A stretch of 64,000 nt of DNA from Clostridia bacterium (GCA_017416485.1 JAFQCH010000023.1:249262-313261); one strand, 5' to 3'. Shown: positions 46,023 through 54,827, numbered from the stretch's first letter. The notes: a model not told the origin generated them from the letters alone. A program made the numbers and translations.

Positions 46023-47491
46023 AAATTAAGATATCCTTTCAAAAAGTCTTCATACTCTTCCAATATAACAGGTGCATCCTCTTCAAAAACAATAACAGTA
46101 TCATTGCATTCATCAAACAGCGATTCATTGATTGCATCACAGAGCAGAGCTGCAGTGGTGTTGTTTTCTTTCAAAAGCGACGAAAACGGTTGCTTATTGA
46201 GCAAACACAGAAGAAATTGCACCTGCAACGGATTCAAAACACCGGGTGTGGTTTCGCGGATTTCAGTTACGGCAGAGTCTTCAACAACAGCATCTTCATT
46301 GTAAATCAACAGCCGATCCTGCGTAACGGCAGCATCGTTTCTGATTGTGTTCAGCAAACGCAGATCGATTTCAATTTTCGGTGCGTTCTCATAGCGCTTT
46401 CTGATGATATAACTTTCAATACAGTGTTGAACAATTTCTTCCCATTCACGCGGGATGGCTCCGCCTTTTAACGTGTGTTTAAACCCGTATTGTGCACGCA
46501 AAAGGCTGTCAATTGTACGCAACAGTTCACCGGCACGTTGTAACCTGCCCGTAAACAACAGAAACTGTTTGAACTGCCATTGCCCATTGCAACAAGAATA
46601 TTCCTCATCATCATTGATTTTGTATTGATAGCCGTCCTTATGCTGTCGATCATAAAAGACTGCCCCTGCAAAAAGCATTCTTTTTCCGCTGTTAAAGGAA
46701 CCGAAAAAATATTCCCGATACGGTAAAACACCATTGGTTTTGTAATGCTCATTCAACGCCCGCACAACATCTGCAACAACAGCCAAACAGGCTTCCTCAT
46801 TGTGTTTGAAAAAACGTGAAGACTTAAAATTGTAGGTGGAAATCTCCTGCATTGCTTCAAAAATAGAGCAATCCGCTTGATTGTTGGCATCAATCAGTGT
46901 TTGCGCGACTGATTTTTCTTTAAAATCAGGAATCTTTTTGAGCAAGTAGGCATTCAGATTATAATAAATGCAATAATCCTTCAACCAGCGGTTCATGTAT
47001 GTTCCGATGCGGCAATCAAGTGCACTGTATGACTGAAAAAAAGAAAGCAATTTCAAAAAACCTTCTTCAGGCGTTTCAACTCCGATTCCGTTCAGCAACT
47101 CGTAAATATAAATATATGCAAAGGAAAGTGAGGTTTTTTGGATATCACCTTTTCTGACTTTTGTTCTCCATGTGAAATAGCAACGCAATTGCGCATCGCT
47201 CATAGAGGCATAGGTTGGATAATACCGTAAAAATTCAACATTATGTTCATAATGATCCTCATAATTCTCCATAAACCGCGCCTGTTTGTAAAAAATTATG
47301 TTTTCAGGCTCATTACAGGCACTTTTTGCAATCTCGCGCATTTTTCTGTAAATCGGCGGTGTGAAGTTTTCCAGCTGCGCTGCGGTCATAAGAATCGGTT
47401 CATCGCGATATATTTTTTGGGCTAAATTTTCTTTTTCACGCAAACGGCTTTTTGATAAAACAAGATTCAATAAATTCTGTTCCGATACCAT
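46019..47491 (-). CDS. TerB_N/TerB_C domain protein
   Basis: A 490-residue protein. The TerB_N signature lies at about residues 75-120 (RYYPTYASMSDAQLRCYFTW, then RTKVRKGD), followed by a helical region to about 280. The C-terminal part (about 355-490) resembles TerB_C, with LNPLQVQFLLCLLN and an acidic end. Enzymatic activity is not evident. TerB-N/TerB-C proteins were linked by comparative genomics to stress and phage-response systems carrying ATPases and helicases. The start follows GGAGTAAATT. It leads a three-gene operon whose promoter holds candidate LexA boxes. Confidence 0.82.
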   Translation of the reverse strand: MVSEQNLLNLVLSKSRLREKENLAQKIYRDEPILMTAAQLENFTPPIYRKMREIAKSACNEPENIIFYKQARFMENYEDHYEHNVEFLRYYPTYASMSDAQLRCYFTWRTKVRKGDIQKTSLSFAYIYIYELLNGIGVETPEEGFLKLLSFFQSYSALDCRIGTYMNRWLKDYCIYYNLNAYLLKKIPDFKEKSVAQTLIDANNQADCSIFEAMQEISTYNFKSSRFFKHNEEACLAVVADVVRALNEHYKTNGVLPYREYFFGSFNSGKRMLFAGAVFYDRQHKDGYQYKINDDEEYSCCNGQWQFKQFLLFTGRLQRAGELLRTIDSLLRAQYGFKHTLKGGAIPREWEEIVQHCIESYIIRKRYENAPKIEIDLRLLNTIRNDAAVTQDRLLIYNEDAVVEDSAVTEIRETTPGVLNPLQVQFLLCLLNKQPFSSLLKENNTTAALLCDAINESLFDECNDTVIVFEEDAPVILEEYEDFLKGYLNL

Positions 47492-47517
47492 AATTTACTC
47501 CGACAAATAGACCTAAT

Positions 47518-47552
47518 CGAATGTTTGTTCTATTATAACAAACTTTTGTTCG
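47518..47552. promoter_or_regulatory. Candidate tandem LexA/DinR boxes on the TerB operon promoter
   Basis: Box 1 (47539-47552, minus strand CGAACAAAAGTTTG) fits the DinR consensus CGAACRNRYGTTYG at 13 of 14 positions and lies between -35 and -10. Box 2 (47518-47531, minus strand AGAACAAACATTCG) fits at 12 of 14 and lies at the likely start site. Their centres are 21 bp apart, two helical turns. A competing reading is a perfect inverted repeat, GTTTGTT-N7-AACAAAC (47523-47543), centred on the -10. Confidence 0.55.
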
Positions 47553-47560
47553 CTTTTCAA
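47532..47560 (-). promoter_or_regulatory. Sigma-A promoter of the TerB-ATPase-helicase operon
   Basis: Minus strand: TTGAAA (47560-47555), 17-base spacer, TATAAT (47537-47532), 40 bases upstream of the TerB ATG. Confidence 0.85.
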
Positions 47561-47650
47561 GTCATAAATTGTAAATACCTTTCAATTTTTTATCATTGTG
47601 TTTTGCAGCTGTCTGCCTATGGCAAAATCTGCATTATTTGCACAAAAAAC

Positions 47651-47679
47651 TTGCAGAGCCTGTTTTTGTGTGATATAAT
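47651..47679 (+). promoter_or_regulatory. Sigma-A promoter for the ornithine cyclodeaminase gene
   Basis: TTGCAG (47651-47656), 17-base spacer, TATAAT (47674-47679), 45 bases before the ATG. Confidence 0.8.
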
Positions 47680-47724
47680 TTATGGATAATATTACGCTTT
47701 TATTATAATATGAGGTGAAAGAAC

Positions 47725-48819
47725 ATGTTTACCTTGCCGCATTATACTGCACCCGATTTTACAAAAGAACCGTTTATTTCTGCACCCGATGTGACGGTGC
47801 GTCCTGCCGGCAACGGTTTTGTGGATGAAAATTTTTATGCCACAACCATTTATCCCGAATACTTTAAAATCAACGGTAAATGGAAACTGATCATGGAAAG
47901 CCGTATGGACACTTGTGTTGTCATTCGTGACGGCGAGCCTTATTCTGTTGAATTGAGAAACATAAAAAAGGGTGAACTTGTTGTTTGCGGCAGAACCGAT
48001 GACGGGTCGAACGGTGTTTTTGTGCACACAGACAGCTTTGTGGATCCCGATGCAGTCATAGATGAAAACGGCACATTTGCTTTCAGAACAGGAAGAAGCC
48101 GTGAAACCTCCGCATCACGCGATTACGACAAACTTTGCGATCTTTTACGCTATGAAAAAGAACACGGAAATATTCTTTGGGTCATGGGTCCTGCCTGTGT
48201 GTTTGACTATGACAGCAGAAACGCCATGCGCGCATTGGTTGAAAACGGTTATTGCAATTGTTTGTTTGCAGGAAATGCACTTGCAACACACGATCTGGAA
48301 GCGGCATATTTCAACACCGCACTCGGGCAAGATATTTACACCAAAAAGAATATGTATAACGGTCATTACAACCACCTGCATACCATTAACCTTGTTCGCA
48401 AAAGCGGTTCTGTCAGAAACTTTGTGAAGGATTATAACATTCACAGCGGTGTGATGGGTGCATTGGTTGACAACAACATTCAGTTTGTGCTTGCAGGCTC
48501 CATCCGTGATGACGGCCCGCTTCCCGATGTGATTCACAGTGTTTATGAAGCACAGGATGCCATGCGTTCACATATCCGCAACGCAACAACTGTTATTTCC
48601 CTGGCAACACAGCTTCATTCTATCGCCACGGGAAATATGACACCAGCGTATCATGTTAATAAAGACGGATCGGTTCGTCCTGTTTATTTTTACAATGTTG
48701 ATGTATCTGAATTTGCTGTCAACAAATTGGTCGACAGAGGATCATTGAGTGTCTGCGGTTTTGTTACAAACATTCAGGACTTCCTTGTTACGGTAGCAAG
48801 AAATCTTGGTTTGAGGTGA
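47725..48819 (+). CDS. TIGR00300/LOR-SDH-type ornithine cyclodeaminase
   Basis: A 364-residue protein of the TIGR00300 family (archaeal-type ornithine cyclodeaminase; also the C-terminal part of cyanobacterial ArgZ/AgrE). Key blocks are LFAGNALATHDLE (around residue 192), GHYNHLHTINLVRKSGSV, QFVLAGSIRDDGPLPD and TQLHSIATGNMTPAY. The expected reaction is NAD-dependent conversion of ornithine to proline and ammonia. It is not the mu-crystallin-type enzyme. The start follows GAGGTGAAAGAAC. The YfcC-type transporter gene follows after seven bases, suggesting uptake or exchange of the amino acid substrate. Confidence 0.8.
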   Translation: MFTLPHYTAPDFTKEPFISAPDVTVRPAGNGFVDENFYATTIYPEYFKINGKWKLIMESRMDTCVVIRDGEPYSVELRNIKKGELVVCGRTDDGSNGVFVHTDSFVDPDAVIDENGTFAFRTGRSRETSASRDYDKLCDLLRYEKEHGNILWVMGPACVFDYDSRNAMRALVENGYCNCLFAGNALATHDLEAAYFNTALGQDIYTKKNMYNGHYNHLHTINLVRKSGSVRNFVKDYNIHSGVMGALVDNNIQFVLAGSIRDDGPLPDVIHSVYEAQDAMRSHIRNATTVISLATQLHSIATGNMTPAYHVNKDGSVRPVYFYNVDVSEFAVNKLVDRGSLSVCGFVTNIQDFLVTVARNLGLR

Positions 48820-48826
48820 GAGAATA

Positions 48827-50302
48827 ATGAAAACGAAAGAAAAAAAAGAAAAGGTAGCAGCTGGTATTCAGTTGAACTTAAAAACAGTTCTGATGATCAG
48901 CATTCTTGCCGTTGTTCTTGTTATTGCGGCAGGTGTGCTCTCGCATGTGATTCCCCAGGGGGAATTCACAGCATCGCAAATTGTTGACGATGTAGAAATT
49001 TTCGATCCCGATTCTTATGTGCAATTCGCAGAACAATCCCCGCTTGCATGGTGGAAAATCCTGCTTTCGCCATTCCTTGCACTGAATCCTGCAAACGATT
49101 ATTTCCTGACAGGCATCATCATTGTTGTGTTTGTTGTTATCATCGGCGGCACCTTCCTGATTGTAGACGAATGTGGTGTGCTGAAATACATCATGGGGCT
49201 TGTGGTTGAAAAGTTTGCAAAGAAAAAATATTTTCTGCTTGCCCTGATTGTTTTTATTTGCATGTTGCTCAGTTCCACTGCAGGTATTCTTGAAGAAGCA
49301 ATCACACTGGTTCCCATTGCCGTAGCCATTTCCCTTGCATTGGGTTGGGATTCGCTAGTCGGCTTGGGCATGAGCCTTATTTCCATTGCATTCGGTTTCA
49401 CGGCCGCCACATTCAATCCGTTCAATGTGGTTACCATTCAGAAAATGGCAGACCTTGAAATATATTCGGGTCTTGGTTTGCGCATAATCGTCTTCTTTGT
49501 TGTTTATGCTATTCTGACTGCATTTTTGGTGCTGTATGCAAAACGCATAGAAAAAAATCCGCAGAAATCACTTTCTTACGAAAGCGACCTGCAGATGCGC
49601 GACAAATATCCGATTGATGTTTGCAAAGAAGCGATGCTGAATAAGCGCATTGCAAAAGCAAGCAAGGCGTTCGGCATTTGCCTTGCATGCGTCTTCCTGC
49701 TGATTGCACTTGATTTTGCACTGGATATGGGCGGTACTATATCTTCGGCAGCAATGCCCGTTATGTTTGCATTAGGGGCCATTTTTGCCGCCGTTTTCTC
49801 GGGCATGAGCAGAAAAGATTTCTTCAGAAATTTCGGCAAAGGCATCAAAACGATTTTACCCATTCTGCCGTTCTTTGTGCTCATCCTTGCCATTATTTAT
49901 GTGCTTACGGAAGGGCAGATTCTGCCGACCATTCTGCACTCCGCTTATACGCATATTCAGGGGATGAATCCCTATATCTGCATTTTGGTTATCTTCTTTA
50001 TTATTATGGCATTGGAATTCTTTATCGGCAGCGGCTCCATAAAAGCATTGCTTACAATGCCCGTTATTCTGCCGCTTGCCAACATGCTCGGCATCACAAG
50101 CCAGAGTGTTATTCTTTCCTTCTGCCTTGGCGACGGTTTTACAAATCTTCTGTATCCCACAAGCGGTATTATGATTATTGCCATCGGCATGGTTGGGGTT
50201 ACATACAGAAAATGGTTGAAATTCTCAGCCCCGTTGTTCATTGCGGAATTTGCGGCTTCAATCGCGTTTATGATGCTTGCAATTGCCTGCAATTATACAT
50301 AA
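48827..50302 (+). CDS. YfcC-family membrane transporter (amino acid/antiporter-like)
   Basis: A 491-residue protein with about 12 membrane helices. The YfcC family pattern includes SHVIPQGEF in the first loop, LLSSTAGILEEAITLVPIAVAI, GFTAATFNPFNVV and the C-terminal FCLGDGFTNLLYPTSG. Family members transport C4-dicarboxylates or basic amino acids such as arginine and ornithine. The coupling with ornithine cyclodeaminase favours ornithine, but this is inference. The start follows GAGGTGAGAGAATA. Confidence 0.85.
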   Translation: MKTKEKKEKVAAGIQLNLKTVLMISILAVVLVIAAGVLSHVIPQGEFTASQIVDDVEIFDPDSYVQFAEQSPLAWWKILLSPFLALNPANDYFLTGIIIVVFVVIIGGTFLIVDECGVLKYIMGLVVEKFAKKKYFLLALIVFICMLLSSTAGILEEAITLVPIAVAISLALGWDSLVGLGMSLISIAFGFTAATFNPFNVVTIQKMADLEIYSGLGLRIIVFFVVYAILTAFLVLYAKRIEKNPQKSLSYESDLQMRDKYPIDVCKEAMLNKRIAKASKAFGICLACVFLLIALDFALDMGGTISSAAMPVMFALGAIFAAVFSGMSRKDFFRNFGKGIKTILPILPFFVLILAIIYVLTEGQILPTILHSAYTHIQGMNPYICILVIFFIIMALEFFIGSGSIKALLTMPVILPLANMLGITSQSVILSFCLGDGFTNLLYPTSGIMIIAIGMVGVTYRKWLKFSAPLFIAEFAASIAFMMLAIACNYT

Positions 50303-50319
50303 ATCTGACAAAGTTTGAC

Positions 50320-50348
50320 TTGATATTATGATTTACTTGAATTATAAT
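50320..50348 (+). promoter_or_regulatory. Sigma-A promoter for the DUF2974 gene
   Basis: TTGATA (50320-50325), 17-base spacer, TATAAT (50343-50348), 30 bases before the ATG. Confidence 0.75.
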
Positions 50349-50378
50349 ATAGACAATAAATGTGAGGAGTGTTGATTT

Positions 50379-51533
50379 ATGTCCAATATTACTACATATA
50401 TTGAAGAATTCGGCAATATTCCCTTTTCGGAACTGCCCTATACTGACGGCGATGACTTTTCGCTGAATAATATTTTTTATATGCCGCTTGAAAAAGTTGC
50501 TCCGTCAGAATTTGAAAAAACACCAAAAACACTTGGCCATTATGCACAGGCGTTTTATGCCTTGCATCATTACAAGATGGTGCCGGCCGGTCTTGTTTTG
50601 CCCAAACATATCTGTCGCCGTCTTGTAAAAATGTCCTCACACAGACGTTTTGCCGCAATTAAATTGACGGGCGTTCGCTCTGTTTTTGACGAAGAAAATA
50701 CGGTGCAGTTTGCGGCTGCAACCTTCATTCTGCCAAACAAAGTCAATGTTGTTGCATTCCGCGGAACCGATGACACCATTTTAGGCTGGGTTGAAGACTT
50801 TGATCTGCTTCTGAAAGGCAAAACGGGCTCCCATGATCTGGCCGTGCAATATCTTGAAGAAGCTGCCGCAAAACTTGAAGGCGATCTCTTTGTAACAGGA
50901 CACTCAAAAGGCGGTCATCTTGCTCTTTATGCTGCACTTCATTGCTCCGAAGAAACCCGCAAACGAATTAAGAGAGTTTATAACAATGACGGCCCCGGCT
51001 TTGCAGATGATGCGTATCTTAACAGTGACGAATACAATCAGCTTCGCCCCGTGTATCGTCATTTTATTCCCGACAGCTCACTGTTCGGTCTGATGCTCAA
51101 GCACGACAATGATTTCAAAGTTGTCAAGAGCAGCGTTCCGTTCCTTGGCCTTGTGCAACACGACATCAGCACATGGCAGTTAAACGGCGCAATCCCCGTG
51201 CTTGTTGATGATGTAACCGCAATCGGCAAAGTGCAGGATGAGGCATTTGCAAACACCATCGAACAAGCAAGCAATGAAGATATCAACGGGTTCAGAACCA
51301 TACTCAACGATACCTTTATGGCAACAGGTACGGAAAACCTGACAGGATTTGCAAAAAACATTATAACATCTGTTCCTAAAATGGTAAACAATTATTTTGA
51401 CCATGACAAGGACACAAGAAAACATTTTTGGAAAGCAACCACCATCATTCTTACCAATCTCGGCAAATCTGCCGTTTCTGCGGCAAAGGGTGAGCTTGTT
51501 TATCCCGTTGCAAGAAAGAAAAACAACGCATAA
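50379..51533 (+). CDS. DUF2974 (Mbeg1-like) alpha/beta hydrolase
   Basis: A 384-residue protein with an alpha/beta-hydrolase core. The conserved VVAFRGTDDTILGWVEDF stretch precedes the nucleophile elbow GHSKGG (Ser176), as in lipase class 3-like and Mbeg1-like proteins. The N-terminus begins with the family pattern FGNIPFSELPYTDGDDF. No signal peptide is visible. The substrate is unknown. The start follows TGAGGAGTGTTGATTT. The zinc transporter gene follows after 24 bases. Confidence 0.85.
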   Translation: MSNITTYIEEFGNIPFSELPYTDGDDFSLNNIFYMPLEKVAPSEFEKTPKTLGHYAQAFYALHHYKMVPAGLVLPKHICRRLVKMSSHRRFAAIKLTGVRSVFDEENTVQFAAATFILPNKVNVVAFRGTDDTILGWVEDFDLLLKGKTGSHDLAVQYLEEAAAKLEGDLFVTGHSKGGHLALYAALHCSEETRKRIKRVYNNDGPGFADDAYLNSDEYNQLRPVYRHFIPDSSLFGLMLKHDNDFKVVKSSVPFLGLVQHDISTWQLNGAIPVLVDDVTAIGKVQDEAFANTIEQASNEDINGFRTILNDTFMATGTENLTGFAKNIITSVPKMVNNYFDHDKDTRKHFWKATTIILTNLGKSAVSAAKGELVYPVARKKNNA

Positions 51534-51557
51534 TTTTACAACAACAGGTACACAGCA

Positions 51558-52316
51558 ATGGTAATGGTTTTAATGACGGCGCTCGGTGTCGGTCTTGCCA
51601 CCGTATTCGGCGCGATACTTGGTTTCATCATCAAAAATCCGAGCCACAGGCTCAATGATATAATTCTTGCTTTTGCAGCAGGTGTGATGCTTGCTGCCGC
51701 CGTTTTCGGGCTGATTGCTGAATCAATTGATTTGGGCGGAAAAAACGGCTTGTATATAACCGTTCTTGGCATTTTTGCAGGTGCAGTGTGCATGATTCTT
51801 GTTGACAAACTGCTCCCGCATCTGCACAATCTGTCGGAAAGCGAACAAGAAGATCATCCGAAAAAGAATGCAAGCATGAACAAGGTTTTGCTTTTTGTGA
51901 TTGCAATTGCCATTCACAATCTTCCCGAAGGTCTTGCTGCGGGTGTCGGATTCGGCACGGGCAACACCGGCCAGGCATTGAGCATTGCCGGTGGCATCGC
52001 ATTGCAGAATATTCCTGAAGGTATGGTTATTATTGCACCGATGCTCGGTGTCGGCATCAAAAAACGACGCGCTTTTTTGATTGCATTATTCACCGGCATT
52101 ATTGAAGTGGTCGGCACACTTATCGGTTATATCGGTGTGCATTTTTCGGAGGCAATCCTCCCCTTTGCGCTTGCCTTTGCAGGAGGCACAATGCTGTATG
52201 TAACAAGCGATGAAATCATCCCCGAAACACATGCCCACGGCAATGAACGCGCTGCCACATTCTCACTGCTCGTTGGCTTTTGCGTCATGTTGTTGTTTGA
52301 TGCACTGGTAGGATAA
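51558..52316 (+). CDS. ZIP-family metal transporter
   Basis: A 252-residue membrane protein with about eight helices. The paired metal-binding helices carry IHNLPEGLAAGVGFG and IALQNIPEGMVI, the ZIP signature. The loop after helix 3 is His/acid-rich but short. It probably moves Zn2+ or another divalent ion into the cytoplasm. The ribosome-binding site is weak, consistent with coupling to the DUF2974 gene just upstream. A bidirectional terminator follows. Confidence 0.9.
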   Translation: MVMVLMTALGVGLATVFGAILGFIIKNPSHRLNDIILAFAAGVMLAAAVFGLIAESIDLGGKNGLYITVLGIFAGAVCMILVDKLLPHLHNLSESEQEDHPKKNASMNKVLLFVIAIAIHNLPEGLAAGVGFGTGNTGQALSIAGGIALQNIPEGMVIIAPMLGVGIKKRRAFLIALFTGIIEVVGTLIGYIGVHFSEAILPFALAFAGGTMLYVTSDEIIPETHAHGNERAATFSLLVGFCVMLLFDALVG

Positions 52317-52360
52317 AAAAAATTGGGTGGGATCAACTCCCACCCATTCATTTTTTTATT
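52313..52360. terminator. Bidirectional terminator between ZIP and the unknown anchored protein
   Basis: A 9-bp stem TGGGTGGGA/TCCCACCCA (52324-52346) flanked by A-rich and T-rich runs on both sides. Confidence 0.88.
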
Positions 52361-53810
52361 TACTGAAAAACAGTGCCTGTGCCAATGTTTTTACAACTTT
52401 GGAAAGGCCTTCTTTGCTGCTTGCAACTCCCGCTAGCACATCAGATGCCGTTTGCGTCCCCGCAAGTGAAGTGTGTTGCAGTATTGCATCCACTGTTGCT
52501 TCCTGAATCACATAATCAATCAGGAAATCGGTTACCTTCTGTGCATCTGCAACATAGTATGTTGCACCGTTTGCAAGTGTTTGGGCGCTTGCGCAAGCGG
52601 TCAAGGTTGCAACGTCCATATTCGGAAGATCTGCACTGTCGGCCTTTACGATCATCTGCAGCAGACTGTCAAGCAATGTGTTGAAATCGCCGTCAAGTTT
52701 AATGCCGAGTTCGCCGATTATTTCAACCAAAGACTGACCGAGATTAAACAGAAGCCCGTCTTCATAGCCCATTACAAGTGCTGCAAGCGGATTGAATTTT
52801 GCATCCATACGCAGACAACGCATGCCATCAACCAAAGAACCGCTTTCGACTGCATTTGCAAAATTCACAAGCAGACTCGTAATACTCTGCATGGGATCTG
52901 CACTGTTTGCAATTTTGTCAACCGCCGCAAAAACAGGTTGCAGAATACCTTTCCACATATCTGCAATATCGGCATAGCCGAGATATTCCTCAACAGTCGG
53001 ATATTCACCATCCACAAGACCGAGCATATTGAACAGCGGAACAAGACAACTTTCATAGCCGGATTTTTCAGATACATTGTAAATATCAGCAGCATCCATG
53101 CGAATGGGAATTGCATCAAAATCAAGAAGCACTTCCAGAACATTTACATTAACAACGCGTGTCTTGCTTTGAATGCAAACCTCAAGCACACCGCGCAAGC
53201 CCTTGCTCATTTCTGCCATCACGACAAAGAAACTTTCTTCATCCGTTACACCCCATTCAATGGAGTTCCAGAGCGTTGTGGTTGCCTGCTTGCCGTTTTC
53301 CTTTGTGTAGGAAACTTCCGTATCCATATAGGTCCAATCATCACCGACACTGCTCAGAACTTCATTCAGCGGTTTACGGGAACCGTCTTTGTCAAGACAG
53401 GTATATGTATTTTCACCCAACTGTTCGGCAAGAGACGGACCGCTGTAATACAAGTCGATTGTATGCGCAAACTCAAGCATATTCAAATCCGTCAATGTTT
53501 GCTTGAGCAACGGATATGCAAGCGACATAATAACATTGACAATGGCATCCGAGTAAATAAATCCCTTTACCGTCTCCAGCACCGTGTCAATCGAAATACC
53601 GCCGCCTGTGATATCCGAAACAAGATCGGATGCGGTATCCCCGAGTTCGCTCATTGCACCGCCCATGCTGACGTGCAATTCAACAACACCCTGATTTTTG
53701 CCTGAAACCTCCTTGACGGAATCCTTTGTCGCAATTCCGACTGCACCGCCAATAACAAGAGCAACCACTAAAACAGTGATAATGATGTTTCTCAAAAACA
53801 CTTTGTTCAT
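52356..53810 (-). CDS. Unknown membrane-anchored extracytoplasmic protein
   Basis: A 484-residue protein I do not recognise. A signal-anchor helix lies at about residues 8-27 (IIITVLVVALVIGGAVGIA), and the rest appears extracytoplasmic, mostly helical, acidic, with repeated motifs of hydrophobic helices but no catalytic motif. The start follows GGAGGAAGATTA. It stands alone and is followed by a strong shared terminator. Confidence 0.75.
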   Translation of the reverse strand: MNKVFLRNIIITVLVVALVIGGAVGIATKDSVKEVSGKNQGVVELHVSMGGAMSELGDTASDLVSDITGGGISIDTVLETVKGFIYSDAIVNVIMSLAYPLLKQTLTDLNMLEFAHTIDLYYSGPSLAEQLGENTYTCLDKDGSRKPLNEVLSSVGDDWTYMDTEVSYTKENGKQATTTLWNSIEWGVTDEESFFVVMAEMSKGLRGVLEVCIQSKTRVVNVNVLEVLLDFDAIPIRMDAADIYNVSEKSGYESCLVPLFNMLGLVDGEYPTVEEYLGYADIADMWKGILQPVFAAVDKIANSADPMQSITSLLVNFANAVESGSLVDGMRCLRMDAKFNPLAALVMGYEDGLLFNLGQSLVEIIGELGIKLDGDFNTLLDSLLQMIVKADSADLPNMDVATLTACASAQTLANGATYYVADAQKVTDFLIDYVIQEATVDAILQHTSLAGTQTASDVLAGVASSKEGLSKVVKTLAQALFFSK

Positions 53811-53909
53811 TTAATCTTCCTCCCAAATGAAAGACAAATATACACTTATATATATTTAACCATATTTGCGAGCATTATGCAAGTACCAAATTTTTAATAT
53901 ACTCATCTA

Positions 53910-54767
53910 TCAGCGATACTCCGCGGCAAAACGAGTAAGATCAGGTCCGCCCGGATGAATGTCATATCCCTGCCATCCGACCACTCTGTTTTCGCAAGGT
54001 ATCACAAGCAGATTCTGACCGTTCATTCCGCCTTTATTATAAGAATCTCTGATTCCGTTGGGCGCAAATTCATACTGTCTTTCGAGAACGGTTTTTACCC
54101 AATCAGCTGAAACAATTCTTTTCCCCTTATAAACACCTTCATTAAGATATACTGCACCGAGTTTTATCATGTCTTCCACTCTGATATAAAGCCCTGTTGC
54201 ACCGATTGCGTGCCCCTGCGGACAGCAACTCCATGCCGCTTCGCGGAAGCCGAGTGGCTGAAAAATATTTTCCCAACAAAAAGCAAAAAGCGGCTTTCCT
54301 GCAACCTTATTCACAATTCTTGAAAGCACATAATACCCTGCATCCTCATACCGCCGTTCGGTATCGGGAGGACACACCCATCTTTTAAGCATGATTTCTT
54401 TTAAATATTCGGGATCATATTTCGAAGCATCATGCACATCCGTATCAAAACCACCGGGGAAACCGATTCTGTGACGCATAAGCATATCAATCGTCGTATG
54501 ATCCCAATACGGGTCATATCCGACCGGACATTCATCTTTAAGTATTTCGGTTACGGTGTTATCTGTGCGTAAAAGCCCCCTGTCACAGAGAATTCCGATT
54601 GCCGTAACAGTATATATTTTTGAAACCGAATACACATTCTGACAGGCATTGTTTTCTTGTATTTCAATTTTCTCGGGATCATTGTCCCCTGTTATTTCAG
54701 CAATGGTAAACACTCTGCCGTCATGATCTCTTATAAACTGTGCAAAATCTTCAAGAAATCGGCTCAT
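53910..54767 (-). CDS. Beta-lactamase-fold serine hydrolase
   Basis: A 285-residue class C beta-lactamase-like hydrolase. The nucleophile motif SVSK is at about residue 47, followed by IGILCDRGLL. The usual YxN is YED (RYEDAGYY), and a GGMNG segment is near the C-terminus. It has no signal peptide, so a cytoplasmic esterase or peptidase role is more likely than beta-lactam resistance. The start follows GAGGAGGATATTTATT. It is transcribed away from the methyltransferase leader region. Confidence 0.8.
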   Translation of the reverse strand: MSRFLEDFAQFIRDHDGRVFTIAEITGDNDPEKIEIQENNACQNVYSVSKIYTVTAIGILCDRGLLRTDNTVTEILKDECPVGYDPYWDHTTIDMLMRHRIGFPGGFDTDVHDASKYDPEYLKEIMLKRWVCPPDTERRYEDAGYYVLSRIVNKVAGKPLFAFCWENIFQPLGFREAAWSCCPQGHAIGATGLYIRVEDMIKLGAVYLNEGVYKGKRIVSADWVKTVLERQYEFAPNGIRDSYNKGGMNGQNLLVIPCENRVVGWQGYDIHPGGPDLTRFAAEYR

Positions 54768-54827
54768 AATAAATATCCTCCTCTGTCTGTTCAGATCATA
54801 TCATTTTTAAGCAAAAAAAACAATACC

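Noticed and set aside
42485..47491. A complete BREX system
   Set aside because: Only BrxD-like and BrxHI-like genes are present; there is no PglZ, PglX, BrxA, BrxB or BrxC gene, and a TerB_N/C gene heads the operon.
52473..53705. A 410-codon plus-strand open frame
   Set aside because: It is antisense to the anchored unknown protein, Cys/His-rich and without recognisable domains, while the minus-strand frame has a signal anchor and ribosome-binding site.
53910..54767. Beta-lactamase conferring drug resistance
   Set aside because: The protein lacks a signal peptide and a standard YxN motif, so an esterase/peptidase-like hydrolase is the safer call.
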